A DNA stretch of 64,000 bases from Pseudobutyrivibrio ruminis (GTDB lineage: Bacteria; Bacillota; Clostridia; Lachnospirales; Lachnospiraceae), in the NCBI RefSeq assembly GCF_015057245.1, contig NZ_SVET01000002.1, positions 62,001 through 126,000 of the forward strand, in the 5' to 3' direction. The notes below the pieces were generated by a model, which saw only the letters and a program-made list of their open reading frames with translations, made no database searches and was not told the origin of the DNA. Below, piece after piece: positions 1-7,221 of the stretch. Position 1 is the stretch's first letter, and every line of letters starts with the position of its first letter. A program made the position numbers and the translations under genes.

Positions 1-92
1 ATATCATGAATTTTGTAGAAAATCTATAGGAAATGTTTGAAACATGACTTAGATTTACCGTAAAATAACAAGAACAAATTTTCGAAACAATG

Positions 93-121
93 TTGACAAT
101 CGAAAATATGTTTGCTATATT
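93..121 (+). promoter_or_regulatory. sigma-A type promoter
   Basis: TTGACA at 93-98 and TATATT at 116-121 are separated by exactly 17 bases, which is a near-ideal housekeeping promoter. It reads into the small zinc-ribbon gene at 214 and probably on to the 41-residue peptide and the lysin-like gene. An inverted repeat, ATTTTCGA and TCGAAAAT, brackets the -35 box and may be an operator. Confidence 0.7.
101..114. promoter_or_regulatory. LexA-like (SOS) operator inside the promoter spacer
   Basis: CGAAAATATGTTTG matches the Bacillus/Clostridia LexA (DinR) consensus CGAACRNRYGTTYC at 12 of 14 positions and lies between the -35 and -10 boxes. A repressor bound here would block the promoter. The match is seen in the sequence; regulation by LexA is inferred. 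The site would put the downstream lysin-like gene under DNA-damage control. Confidence 0.5.
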
Positions 122-213
122 GTATTCATCGCTACTAAGGGAGGTAGATACGGTAAGGCAATGTGAAGTCAGACAGACATTTCTATATAACTGGCACTAA
201 GGAGGCGAGAATA

Positions 214-381
214 ATGGAAATACACATTGCATGTCCATGCTGTAATAACAAACGATTATTTGATGCAGAAGATACCACTGATGGAATAATTAAAATTAAA
301 TGCCCCAGATGTAAATTAGTAATAGCGGTGAGTATGCATAATAAGAAAATTCGTACTGAGCAAATAGGTACACAGTCTTAA
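214..381 (+). CDS. small double-CxxC zinc-ribbon protein
   Basis: This is a 55-residue protein with two CxxC pairs (CPCC near residue 8 and CPRC near residue 31), the pattern of a zinc ribbon. It resembles the small cysteine-rich KTR or Com-like proteins of phages and mobile elements, but I cannot assign a role. I chose the ATG at 214 because AAGGAGG lies 8 bases upstream; a GTG at 163 in the same frame would add 17 residues but has no better site. It is the first gene after the promoter at 93-121 and is followed by a terminator-like hairpin, so it may be made in excess over the genes beyond it. Confidence 0.65.
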   Translation: MEIHIACPCCNNKRLFDAEDTTDGIIKIKCPRCKLVIAVSMHNKKIRTEQIGTQS

Positions 382-399
382 TTGATTAGTAGTAACCAA

Positions 400-456
400 C
401 GCCTGACGAAGTTATAGAGATTATAGAAAATCTCTATACTTTGTCAGGCGTTTTTT
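400..456 (+). terminator. long Rho-independent terminator or attenuator
   Basis: CGCCTGAC at 400-407 pairs with GTCAGGCG at 443-450. An inner stem, TATAGAGATT with AATCTCTATA, extends it, and a run of six T follows. It is strong enough to end transcripts of the zinc-ribbon gene. Because the next gene starts only 45 bases later without an obvious promoter, partial read-through is likely. Confidence 0.75.
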
Positions 457-500
457 ATTTGCAATATTACAGCCTAAAAAAGATGAAAGGAGAGGATTCT

Positions 501-626
501 ATGGGAAAACTTACAGATTTAGTAAGATTGCTAGCAGATCTTAAGAATGCAGCAGAAGTTCTGGTAGCAGTGATTGATTCACTGGAAGATATGGTTGGAT
601 CAATCGATAACGCAACATCAAAGTAA
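501..626 (+). CDS. 41-residue helical peptide of unknown function
   Basis: The short ORF MGKLTDLVRLLADLKNAAEV... has an AAAGGAGAGG ribosome binding site at the right distance from the ATG at 501. An in-frame GTG at 441 lies inside the terminator hairpin and is unlikely. The predicted peptide is one or two amphipathic helices, acidic at its C-terminal half, with no clear membrane segment or signal peptide. It sits 25 bases upstream of the large peptidoglycan-binding protein and is probably co-translated with it. A helper, chaperone or holin-like role is possible but nothing in the sequence proves one. Confidence 0.55.
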   Translation: MGKLTDLVRLLADLKNAAEVLVAVIDSLEDMVGSIDNATSK

Positions 627-651
627 AATTTATTTTTAGGAGGAAATTAAA

Positions 652-2973
652 ATGGATGAAATGGTAAAAGCTACTCAGGAGTGGCTAAACAAGACTTACA
701 AGGGTGAAAAAGATTTTACACCATTTGCAGAAAAAGATATTGATGGTATTACAGGTGCAGGAACATTTAAGAGATTGATTCAGGCGCTCCAAATTGAGAT
801 TAATAAGCAGTATGGAAAGAATATCAAGGTTGATGGAGATTTTGGTGATGGAACACTAAAAGCCTTGCCAGCAACAATTGGAAAGTCAAATACCAAGAAT
901 AATATTGTGCATATTATCCAGTCATCATTATGGTGTAAAGGCTATTCAGCAGGAGCTATGGATGGAATATATGGAAAGGATACCAGTAATGCTGTTATGA
1001 AGTTTCAAAGTGATGCTGGTATTGAAAATGATGGAATTATAAGACCTTATATTTTGAAAGGAATAATGAATACAGATGGATATAAAGTGTTAAATCCTAA
1101 AGATACAGATGCTGTATATAAATCGTATGTTCAGCAAGGTATGAATAAGTATTATGGCCAAAAAATTGGTTTATCACCTACAAATGGTTTGTGGGAAAGA
1201 AAAGCACATAAAAATCTTATTAAATGTTGTCAGCTTGAATGGGGACTAGATCCAGATGGAGTTTTTGGTACAAATACAATGAATGCTGCACCAACTTTAA
1301 CTAAAAAGACAAAAGGATATACAGCATCTAAAAGACTATTAAAGTGGGCACTAACTGTCAATGGTTATTATCCATATGGATTAAATGAAGGTGTATTTGA
1401 CGATAAAACTTACAATGCGATTTATGAGTTTCAGGATTTTCTTAGATTAGGAGCTGATGGAATGGCTGGTAAAAACACATGGGCATCATTACTTTCAAGT
1501 AGAGGAAATACAGCTAGAAAAGCTACTGCTTGTGATACTAGCACTAGATTATCAAGGTTTACAGCTACAGATTTAAAAAATGCAGGTTATACGGACGTGG
1601 GTAGGTATTTAACAAATGTAGAAGGTGGAACATTAGATAAAAAGATGACGGAAGATGAAATAGCAGTACTTGGAATCGTAGATTTAAATATTATTCCAAT
1701 ATTTCAAACAACAGGTCGAAAAAATACATACTTTACAGAAAAACAAGGAAAAAAAGATGCTATCGATGCCACAGCTGCTGCTGTAAATCTTGGATTTCCA
1801 AAAAACAGTGTAATTTATTTTGCTGCTGATTATGATGTTTTAACGAAGGATATTGAGGAATATTTAATACCATATTTTAAATCTGTAAATGATAATATTG
1901 GATGTAATTATAGAGTAGGTGTTTATGGTCCAAGGATGCTGTGCAATCACTTATATGAAAAGAAATTAGCAGAGTATAGTTACGTTTCTGATATGTCTTC
2001 AGGATTTACAGGTAATATAGGACAAAAAATGCCAAAAAATTGGGCATATGATCAGTTTTTTGAAACTAATAGTTTATCCGTTGCTATTGATAAATGCATA
2101 GCATCTGAGCGAGCAACAGCAATTCCTGCTAAAAAGATAAAAAACAATAATTCATTTAATATTTACACATTATACGACAACTTATGGAACTATGCTGAGA
2201 AGTACTTGCAAAGTGCGGGCAAAGAGACATCAATAAAAGATATAAATGTGTTTATATTGCAGTATTTAAGAGGTCATTATGAGGGAACCGGATGGGATAT
2301 ACTTGGTGGAACAAAAGATAAAAACTTTGAAATGGCAGTTAATGCTAAAAATTTAGGAATAGCAGATACAAGTAAAGAAATTCTAGTTTCTTCATTTGAT
2401 TTTTTTGATAGTAATACGGCTCAAAATATTGAAATAGAGCATCTGGCAGCAACATTGAATGCATGTATTTATAATACATTGATTCTGGCAAAGGCAGATA
2501 ATAAAATTGATGCATATGCTGGTTGGGCAGGAGATTTACATCAAATGGCAGCAGCAGTTGAGAGCAATAAAGATAGTGATGTTGATGCAACTTTTTCATT
2601 AGAAGCTCTTAAAAGAAAAATTGCTGCAAATGATGATAAATATGGTTTTTCAAAAATGGATTTATTGCAGGATGTAGATGCGTTTAATATGGCTAAGCTA
2701 TATGATTGGAAGAATAATAAAATTCATGATATTTTTAATGATTATTACAATCTATCTGACAATAGCTATAATCGCTATAGCTTGTTTAAGAGAGAAATGT
2801 TATCAGCTTTTGGCAAGAAGACTATAAAAGATATTGCTTTACCATTTGCCAATGGAGAGTATAAATTATATACAGATTATTTTGAGAGTAATTTTGGTAA
2901 GTATCCATATGAGTATGGAGAGGTAATTGCTGAGGCTTTTGATAGTCGAATAGAAGATTTAGTAAATCAGTAA
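652..2973 (+). CDS. peptidoglycan-binding, DUF1906 glycoside-hydrolase-like protein
   Basis: This 773-residue protein has four peptidoglycan-binding-like repeats (about residues 3-75, 85-140, 165-215 and 222-283), each with a D/N-G-x-x/F-G-x-x-T type turn. A domain at about 294-485 resembles the DUF1906/Rv2525c-like TIM-barrel related to GH25 lysozymes; conserved acidic residues sit in YFAADYD. A C-terminal region of about 280 residues is unrecognised. There is no signal peptide or membrane anchor, so it must leave the cell by lysis, a holin or an unseen secretion route. The ribosome binding site is AGGAGG. By family it should bind and perhaps cleave cell wall glycan. Its promoter carries a LexA-like box, which fits a phage-derived or bacteriocin-like lysin. 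Confidence 0.75.
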   Translation: MDEMVKATQEWLNKTYKGEKDFTPFAEKDIDGITGAGTFKRLIQALQIEINKQYGKNIKVDGDFGDGTLKALPATIGKSNTKNNIVHIIQSSLWCKGYSAGAMDGIYGKDTSNAVMKFQSDAGIENDGIIRPYILKGIMNTDGYKVLNPKDTDAVYKSYVQQGMNKYYGQKIGLSPTNGLWERKAHKNLIKCCQLEWGLDPDGVFGTNTMNAAPTLTKKTKGYTASKRLLKWALTVNGYYPYGLNEGVFDDKTYNAIYEFQDFLRLGADGMAGKNTWASLLSSRGNTARKATACDTSTRLSRFTATDLKNAGYTDVGRYLTNVEGGTLDKKMTEDEIAVLGIVDLNIIPIFQTTGRKNTYFTEKQGKKDAIDATAAAVNLGFPKNSVIYFAADYDVLTKDIEEYLIPYFKSVNDNIGCNYRVGVYGPRMLCNHLYEKKLAEYSYVSDMSSGFTGNIGQKMPKNWAYDQFFETNSLSVAIDKCIASERATAIPAKKIKNNNSFNIYTLYDNLWNYAEKYLQSAGKETSIKDINVFILQYLRGHYEGTGWDILGGTKDKNFEMAVNAKNLGIADTSKEILVSSFDFFDSNTAQNIEIEHLAATLNACIYNTLILAKADNKIDAYAGWAGDLHQMAAAVESNKDSDVDATFSLEALKRKIAANDDKYGFSKMDLLQDVDAFNMAKLYDWKNNKIHDIFNDYYNLSDNSYNRYSLFKREMLSAFGKKTIKDIALPFANGEYKLYTDYFESNFGKYPYEYGEVIAEAFDSRIEDLVNQ

Positions 2974-2988
2974 AAATATAAATTAGGG

Positions 2989-3020
2989 GGAGTAATATCA
3001 CCATACTATGCTATTACTCC
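2989..3020. terminator. hairpin between convergent genes
   Basis: GGAGTAATA at 2989-2997 pairs perfectly with TATTACTCC at 3012-3020 around a 14-base loop. It lies between the lysin-like gene and the convergent membrane protein gene and includes the latter's stop codon. No T-run follows on either strand, so it is a weak bidirectional terminator candidate at best. Confidence 0.4.
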
Positions 3021-3535
3021 TCTATTGAATACATCACATTTCCTGACGAATCATAATAGGTATATATAATGGAAACTGAATTGGCATTGATGGTTCTGTA
3101 TTCTATGATTAAAAGGGGAATACGTCCTCGTGTTAATGGATTGTTTTGATAAGAATAACAGTATATTTTTTTGGAAGAAGGATCCAAATCATATATTTCA
3201 CATACATAAGCTTGGTTTTTTATTGTGAGTAGCTGTTCGGGGTGAAGTCCGTTTAATAATAGATGTGTGTAACCAATGCAAATAAGTAAGATGGGAATAA
3301 TTGTGACTATAAGTCCAATTAGAAAGTTTTTGAACATAGTTAATTTTGGAAAGATAGAAGAATATAATTTGATTAAGTATATATAATATCCAAGTATTAT
3401 ATATACAATATAGATTGTTGTTACATACCATCGGTATTTCAAATCAAATAAAGTAAGAATGGCAATACTAATAAAAAATATTACCGTTAGTAATGTATGT
3501 AATAATAATAATTTGTTTTTTAAGAAATATTTCAT
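3014..3535 (-). CDS. membrane protein with extracytoplasmic C-terminal domain
   Basis: The 173-residue protein has about four hydrophobic segments in its first 115 residues (around 10-28, 38-55, 70-90 and 92-110). A polar tail rich in Tyr and Ser follows, probably a small domain outside the membrane. I do not recognise the family. There is no good Shine-Dalgarno in front of the ATG at 3535, but a strong promoter lies upstream at 3588-3616, which supports a real gene. It is convergent with the lysin-like gene and divergent from the serine recombinase. An immunity or regulatory role next to a lysin would be a guess. Confidence 0.6.
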   Translation of the reverse strand: MKYFLKNKLLLLHTLLTVIFFISIAILTLFDLKYRWYVTTIYIVYIILGYYIYLIKLYSSIFPKLTMFKNFLIGLIVTIIPILLICIGYTHLLLNGLHPEQLLTIKNQAYVCEIYDLDPSSKKIYCYSYQNNPLTRGRIPLLIIEYRTINANSVSIIYTYYDSSGNVMYSIEE

Positions 3536-3587
3536 AGTAATAGTAAGTTATATTGTTCTGAGTTTTTATATGACATTATTTATGCTA

Positions 3588-3616
3588 ATTATAGCTAAAA
3601 AAGTGAAGAATATCAA
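3588..3616 (-). promoter_or_regulatory. sigma-A type promoter for the membrane protein gene
   Basis: Read on the minus strand, TTGATA (3616-3611) and TATAAT (3593-3588) are separated by 17 bases. This is a near-consensus promoter placed about 50 bases upstream of the start codon at 3535. Confidence 0.65.
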
Positions 3617-3785
3617 AAAAAGATTCTTATATGCAACTAATAGATTCTGTAATTCTAATGTTTCCTTCAGTGAAAAAAGTTATAATGCATTGAATTTAGA
3701 TAATGATAGAATGTGCAAAAAAACAGTTGGTTTCGTGAACAAAAAATCTTGTAAATATGCTATATTAATCAAAATGATGCGTTTT

Positions 3786-3827
3786 CCAGTAATATCAATG
3801 GATTTTTTCATCTGATTGATATTCTGG
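3786..3827. repeat. inverted repeat upstream of the serine recombinase gene
   Basis: CCAG(T)AATATCAAT at 3786-3799 and ATTGATATTCTGG at 3815-3827 form 13 base pairs with one bulged T around a 15-base loop. It lies 70 bases upstream of the recombinase start codon, in the otherwise gene-free stretch 3536-3896. Placement suits a resolvase res subsite or an autoregulatory operator; no T-run follows, so it is not a terminator. Confidence 0.5.
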
Positions 3828-3896
3828 GGAGCGCAAAATTATTAGAAAGAGTGTTCACAAAATATAGAAACCATTTATTGAACAGGAGTGTACTAA

Positions 3897-4667
3897 ATGA
3901 TTACAGAAGAGGTTATGTTAAAAAGATTCTACCAACAGAATCCAGATTACATTGGTAAAGACATTGAAATCATTAATTATAAAGACGGCTATGAAATTAA
4001 TCTCATTAAAAAGAATGGTAAAAGAGAGTGGTTACGTACATATCGTGGTGAAGATGTCAAATACCGCGTTTATGGATATGCTCGATGCTCTACTAATGAG
4101 ACCAGGCAAGATATAGACCGACAGAAACGAGAACTGAAATCATTAGGTGTAACTGATGAAAAATACATCTACTGGGAATATGAATCCGGAATAAAAAAAG
4201 ATAGAGTGGAATTTCAAAAATTACTAGATGTTGTTGAATCGGGAGACACAATAGTAACTACAGAGGTATCACGTCTAACTCGTTCTACTAAGCATCTATG
4301 TGATATTATGCAGCTAGTCCAGGACAAGAAGATTAAACTTGTAATAGGTAATTTTGTTGTAGACTGTACTGCTGATGAAATAGATCCAATGACCAAAGGG
4401 ATGCTCATGATGTGGGGTGTCTTTTCAGAAATGGAGCGAGATATTATTTCGCAGAGAGTGAAATCTGGAATGGAAAATGCCAAGGCAAAGGGTCATAAAA
4501 TAGGTAGACCTAAAGTTGATGCCTCAAATCTGCCTGAGAAGTTTTTAAAGTATTATCCTATGTATAAAACTGGCGGCATTAATATTACTGATTTTGCCAA
4601 TTTGCTAAGCTGCTCACGTACGACAATATACAAGTATATAAGTCTAATTGAGGGTCAAAGTAAATAG
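3897..4667 (+). CDS. serine recombinase of the resolvase/invertase family
   Basis: The 256-residue protein has a catalytic domain starting at about residue 57 with YGYARCST, in which Ser65 is the expected nucleophile. The conserved arginines follow (RQKREL; EVSRLTRS), then the long E-helix region. A helix-turn-helix sits near the C-terminus (ITDFANLLSCSRTTIYKYI). It therefore belongs to the small resolvase/invertase group rather than the large integrases. An extra N-terminal piece of about 55 residues is unusual and unrecognised. The ATG at 3897 has AGGAG 8 bases upstream. No transposase partner is adjacent, so it may act as a plasmid dimer resolvase or a DNA invertase. Confidence 0.85.
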   Translation: MITEEVMLKRFYQQNPDYIGKDIEIINYKDGYEINLIKKNGKREWLRTYRGEDVKYRVYGYARCSTNETRQDIDRQKRELKSLGVTDEKYIYWEYESGIKKDRVEFQKLLDVVESGDTIVTTEVSRLTRSTKHLCDIMQLVQDKKIKLVIGNFVVDCTADEIDPMTKGMLMMWGVFSEMERDIISQRVKSGMENAKAKGHKIGRPKVDASNLPEKFLKYYPMYKTGGINITDFANLLSCSRTTIYKYISLIEGQSK

Positions 4668-4792
4668 TAAAAGAGCTCTTAATTGAGGCTTATGTGTAGA
4701 AAATTGAGTTTTCAGAGCCTTGGGTTATGAAAGTTTATTTTTATTAAATATAAAGCACCTATAATACGAGCCTTTATGCCATGGCTTTTTCT

Positions 4793-5521
4793 TTATAGTT
4801 CTACAATTTGTTGATAAATGCTTGAATTTTCCACTCCAAACACATTCCCAGTTATTGTATCTTCTTTCATTGAATCATCATTGATAATTATTTTATCTTT
4901 TGTTCGCTCACTTTGCTCCAGCATGGCTAGATACGTATCAAACATATCATCTTTAAGTTGTTCCAATGTTTTAACAATTTCTTTATTAGAAACTCCCGTA
5001 TTCCAAATCTTACGTATATCTTCCTCAGTTGAAAATGCGTCATGTACATATTTTGTGCTAGGAGCAAGGACACCGTTATTATCTTCTAGGACATGAGCAA
5101 AACAACTCATTCCTTCTTGCGAGGCATGTTGTAGATAACCTACTTGTTGTGCCTCTAAATTTTCAATATAAGAATAAACTATTTCTTTATAGACAGTGTC
5201 TTTTTGCATATTTTCGATTACTTTTTTATCTATAGTTATGCTACATTGCCCTGGGTTTCCAAAATTATCTCCAATTTGATTAAAACTGTTGTTATAGCCT
5301 AAATACGGTGGTTCACTAGGCATTTTTGAACGGGTTTGGATATCCTCGAGGCGAAAGCTTATATTAGGATATTTTTTACATAAATCATGATAATAATCTA
5401 AAATTGAGTCAGAATCATCGCTACTGCTATTGGTTAAGAATGAGCTTGTTACTTGACTTGAGGTTTTTCTTGTATAAATACTAATATTGTTATACGAAGT
5501 ACTTACAGATGTTAAATTCAT
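4793..5521 (-). CDS. hypothetical protein, possibly DUF6033-like
   Basis: This 242-residue cytoplasmic protein is Ser/Thr/Asn-rich at the N-terminus and mostly helical beyond residue 90. The segment around YYHDLCKKYPNISFRLEDI recalls the DUF6033-type proteins of Lachnospiraceae, but I am not certain. I place the start at 5521 because AGGAG precedes that ATG at normal distance; a start 30 bases upstream would contain the ribosome binding site itself. There is no signal peptide or metal motif. It converges with the serine recombinase gene and is followed by a weak AGCC/GGCT hairpin near 4769. Confidence 0.6.
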   Translation of the reverse strand: MNLTSVSTSYNNISIYTRKTSSQVTSSFLTNSSSDDSDSILDYYHDLCKKYPNISFRLEDIQTRSKMPSEPPYLGYNNSFNQIGDNFGNPGQCSITIDKKVIENMQKDTVYKEIVYSYIENLEAQQVGYLQHASQEGMSCFAHVLEDNNGVLAPSTKYVHDAFSTEEDIRKIWNTGVSNKEIVKTLEQLKDDMFDTYLAMLEQSERTKDKIIINDDSMKEDTITGNVFGVENSSIYQQIVEL

Positions 5522-5782
5522 ACTTTTTTCTCCTAAAATAAAAAGCACCAATTTTCACTCCATTGAAAACTGGCACCATCCGTAGTTCCTATACACCTTG
5601 AATTTACTATTGATTTTTATATCTGTAAATAGGATTCACACTATTTTTATTAAAAATTCATAAATGTATCTTCGTAATGTGAAAGAATTGATACAATTTA
5701 TTGAGGCTGTTGTTTATTGTGATGCGTTATATTAAAATACTGATGTAACTATAGTTCTTCAATTAATTAGGAAGGAGATAAC

Positions 5783-6166
5783 ATGAAACGATTATTCAAA
5801 TTTCAAAGAACCTTTTTTCTAGTATTATGTATTGCAAGTATTATGAGTTATACAACTATTGTATGCGCCCAACCATATCAGGTAAAGACAGATACATGCC
5901 CACGGTGCGGACATTCAAATCAAAGTTATGGATATGATCCAGAATTTAGCAGTCACGCCGAGTCTTATAAAGCAGGACAGCGCTGCAGAGGATGTGGACA
6001 AATTGTAAAAGAAAAAGAAATTCATTTATGTGAATACTATAACGATAAGTATTATTTCATGTGTAATAGCAATAATTGTAGAAGGTTTAATGTTCCAGAT
6101 AGAATATATACGCGAGAATATTCAAATCCTATAAAATATCACTATGTTAGTACTATTTACAACTAA
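5783..6166 (+). CDS. secreted cysteine-rich (zinc-ribbon-like) protein
   Basis: This 127-residue protein starts with a clear signal peptide: a basic start, a hydrophobic core to about residue 27, and probable cleavage after TTIVCA. The mature part has CPRCGH and CRGCGQ, the two halves of a zinc-ribbon-like knuckle, then further cysteines (LCEYYN, MCNSNNC). AAGGAGA lies in front of the ATG. Exported zinc ribbons are uncommon and I do not recognise the family. A 31-base piece of its signal-peptide coding region recurs at 6455-6485, so the gene seems to have been partly duplicated. A strong terminator follows. Confidence 0.6.
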   Translation: MKRLFKFQRTFFLVLCIASIMSYTTIVCAQPYQVKTDTCPRCGHSNQSYGYDPEFSSHAESYKAGQRCRGCGQIVKEKEIHLCEYYNDKYYFMCNSNNCRRFNVPDRIYTREYSNPIKYHYVSTIYN

Positions 6167-6195
6167 CTCAGAGAATATTTAGTATTTATTAAGAT

Positions 6196-6250
6196 AAAAC
6201 AAAAGATATGGTAGAAGAAGATTTTCTATAACTACCATATCTTTTGTTTT
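6196..6250. terminator. bidirectional Rho-independent terminator
   Basis: AAAACAAAAGATATGGTAG pairs with CTACCATATCTTTTGTTTT around a 17-base loop, a 19-base-pair perfect stem with A- and T-runs on its flanks. It ends the secreted-protein gene and, from the other side, could stop minus-strand transcripts from the partition operon. Confidence 0.85.
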
Positions 6251-6454
6251 GAGATAATTAAAATATTTTATAGAAGTGGGGATATAATACATTGGTTAAA
6301 ATATGACATTTGTACACAGCTCTATTTGTGGAGTTTTCATAATGACAATTCACATATTAAAAAATGTGTTTGCGTAGCGTTTCCGCTCCAATATTATTAG
6401 TATATAAAAAGTATTACATGTATTCTTTATAGATGCACTGTTTTTTATTATTTT

Positions 6455-6485
6455 TTGCAAGCATTATGAGCTATACAACTATTGT
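6455..6485 (+). pseudogene. fragment duplicated from the secreted-protein gene
   Basis: Positions 6455-6485 match 5832-5862 at 29 of 31 bases. The copied part is the end of the signal-peptide coding region of the secreted cysteine-rich protein (ASIMSYTTIV). No open frame continues and the fragment stops at the end of the XRE gene. The remainder of 6251-6454 is AT-rich with no recognised element. Confidence 0.6.
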
Positions 6486-6486
6486 T

Positions 6487-6723
6487 TTAAAATCTTTCTC
6501 CACTATCGTTTAATACGAAGCTTGCTTCAAAGGTACAGTTTAGTACAGCTGCTATTCGTAGTAGTTCTTCTGTTGTGAAACTGTCCCTATTGAGTTTATT
6601 GTATAGTCCTGATGGACTTTTATAACCCAATGCTTTTGCAAGTTCGTTTTTACTCATTCCACGTGATACTAATACATGTTCTATCTTTGGTGCCCAAAAA
6701 GCTTTCTTTTCATTAGTTTCCAT
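6487..6723 (-). CDS. XRE-family helix-turn-helix regulator
   Basis: The 78-residue protein is essentially one HTH_XRE domain. VLVSRGMSKNELAKALGYKS forms helices 1-2 and the turn, PSGLYNKLNRDSFTTEELLRI the recognition and following helices. The ATG at 6723 has GGAGG 8 bases upstream; a TTG 15 bases earlier is less likely. It is third in a minus-strand series after parA and the RHH gene and has its own palindromic operator at 6759-6789. It probably tunes expression of the partition module, though it could also act elsewhere. Confidence 0.8.
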   Translation of the reverse strand: METNEKKAFWAPKIEHVLVSRGMSKNELAKALGYKSPSGLYNKLNRDSFTTEELLRIAAVLNCTFEASFVLNDSGERF

Positions 6724-6758
6724 TATATTTTCCTCCAATTATTCAAATTAATATAATA

Positions 6759-6789
6759 TTAAAATAATATTATATAAATATTATTTTAA
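6759..6789. promoter_or_regulatory. AT-only palindromic operator before the XRE gene
   Basis: Half-site TTAAAATAATATT (6759-6771) recurs inverted as AATATTATTTTAA (6777-6789) with a 5-base spacer. The right half overlaps the last codons of the RHH gene. The same half-sites, set 11 bases further apart, form the operator at 7180-7221. Confidence 0.6.
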
Positions 6790-7155
6790 ATACTTAGTTA
6801 ATGCCTCTGATATAATTTCATTTACTGATGTTTCTCGTTCCTCAGCCTTTTCCTTTGCTTTATCGTAAAGAGATGGTTTTATTGAGATACTATATTGTTT
6901 CTTTGTTTCTGTTTTCTTTGGAGGTCTGCCTCTTCGAGGTCTATCTATCTTTGTCTCATTACTCTGTGTCGTGTTTTTTTCAGTTATATTATATTCTGTT
7001 TGATTTTTAGCTTTTATTGTTGGCTTTTGCTCGTTATCTTTTGCACTTGCCTGAGGTACTGGTATTTGACCAGTCATAAATGCTTCTGCAGGATTTGTCG
7101 CTTTTGCAGGCGTTGCCTTTTTGGTTTTACCTTTTATATCAACTTTTGGTGGCAT
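6781..7155 (-). CDS. ribbon-helix-helix partition/regulatory protein with AT-hook
   Basis: The 124-residue protein has a long disordered, Lys/Thr/Pro-rich N-terminus. An AT-hook-like RPRRGRPPK lies at about 72-80, and a C-terminal ribbon-helix-helix fold at about 87-124 (beta strand KQYSISIKP, helices SLYDKAKEKAEERE and SVNEIISEALTKYL). Its position directly after parA matches ParG/Omega-type centromere-binding proteins, which bind the centromere, repress their own operon and stimulate ParA. The AT-hook suits the AT-only repeats around it. AAGGAG precedes the ATG at 7155. Role inferred from fold and neighbours. Confidence 0.75.
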   Translation of the reverse strand: MPPKVDIKGKTKKATPAKATNPAEAFMTGQIPVPQASAKDNEQKPTIKAKNQTEYNITEKNTTQSNETKIDRPRRGRPPKKTETKKQYSISIKPSLYDKAKEKAEERETSVNEIISEALTKYLK

Positions 7156-7179
7156 AGCTTCTCCTTTCTATATTTGATA

Positions 7180-7221
7180 TTAAAATAATATTTATATAAT
7201 ATTAAATAAATATTATTTTAA
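7180..7221. promoter_or_regulatory. AT-only palindromic operator before the RHH gene
   Basis: A 42-base near-perfect palindrome has TTAAAATAATATTTA at the left and TAAATATTATTTTAA at the right, with an inner TAATATTA. Only the two dinucleotides flanking that core break the symmetry. It overlaps the 3' end of parA and lies just upstream of the RHH gene, the expected place for an autoregulatory site of an RHH protein. Confidence 0.65.

Noticed and set aside
3459..3815. A + strand ORF of 118 codons overlapping the membrane protein gene.
   Set aside because: It overlaps the start of the minus-strand gene and its promoter, has no ribosome binding site and looks like translated AT-rich spacer.
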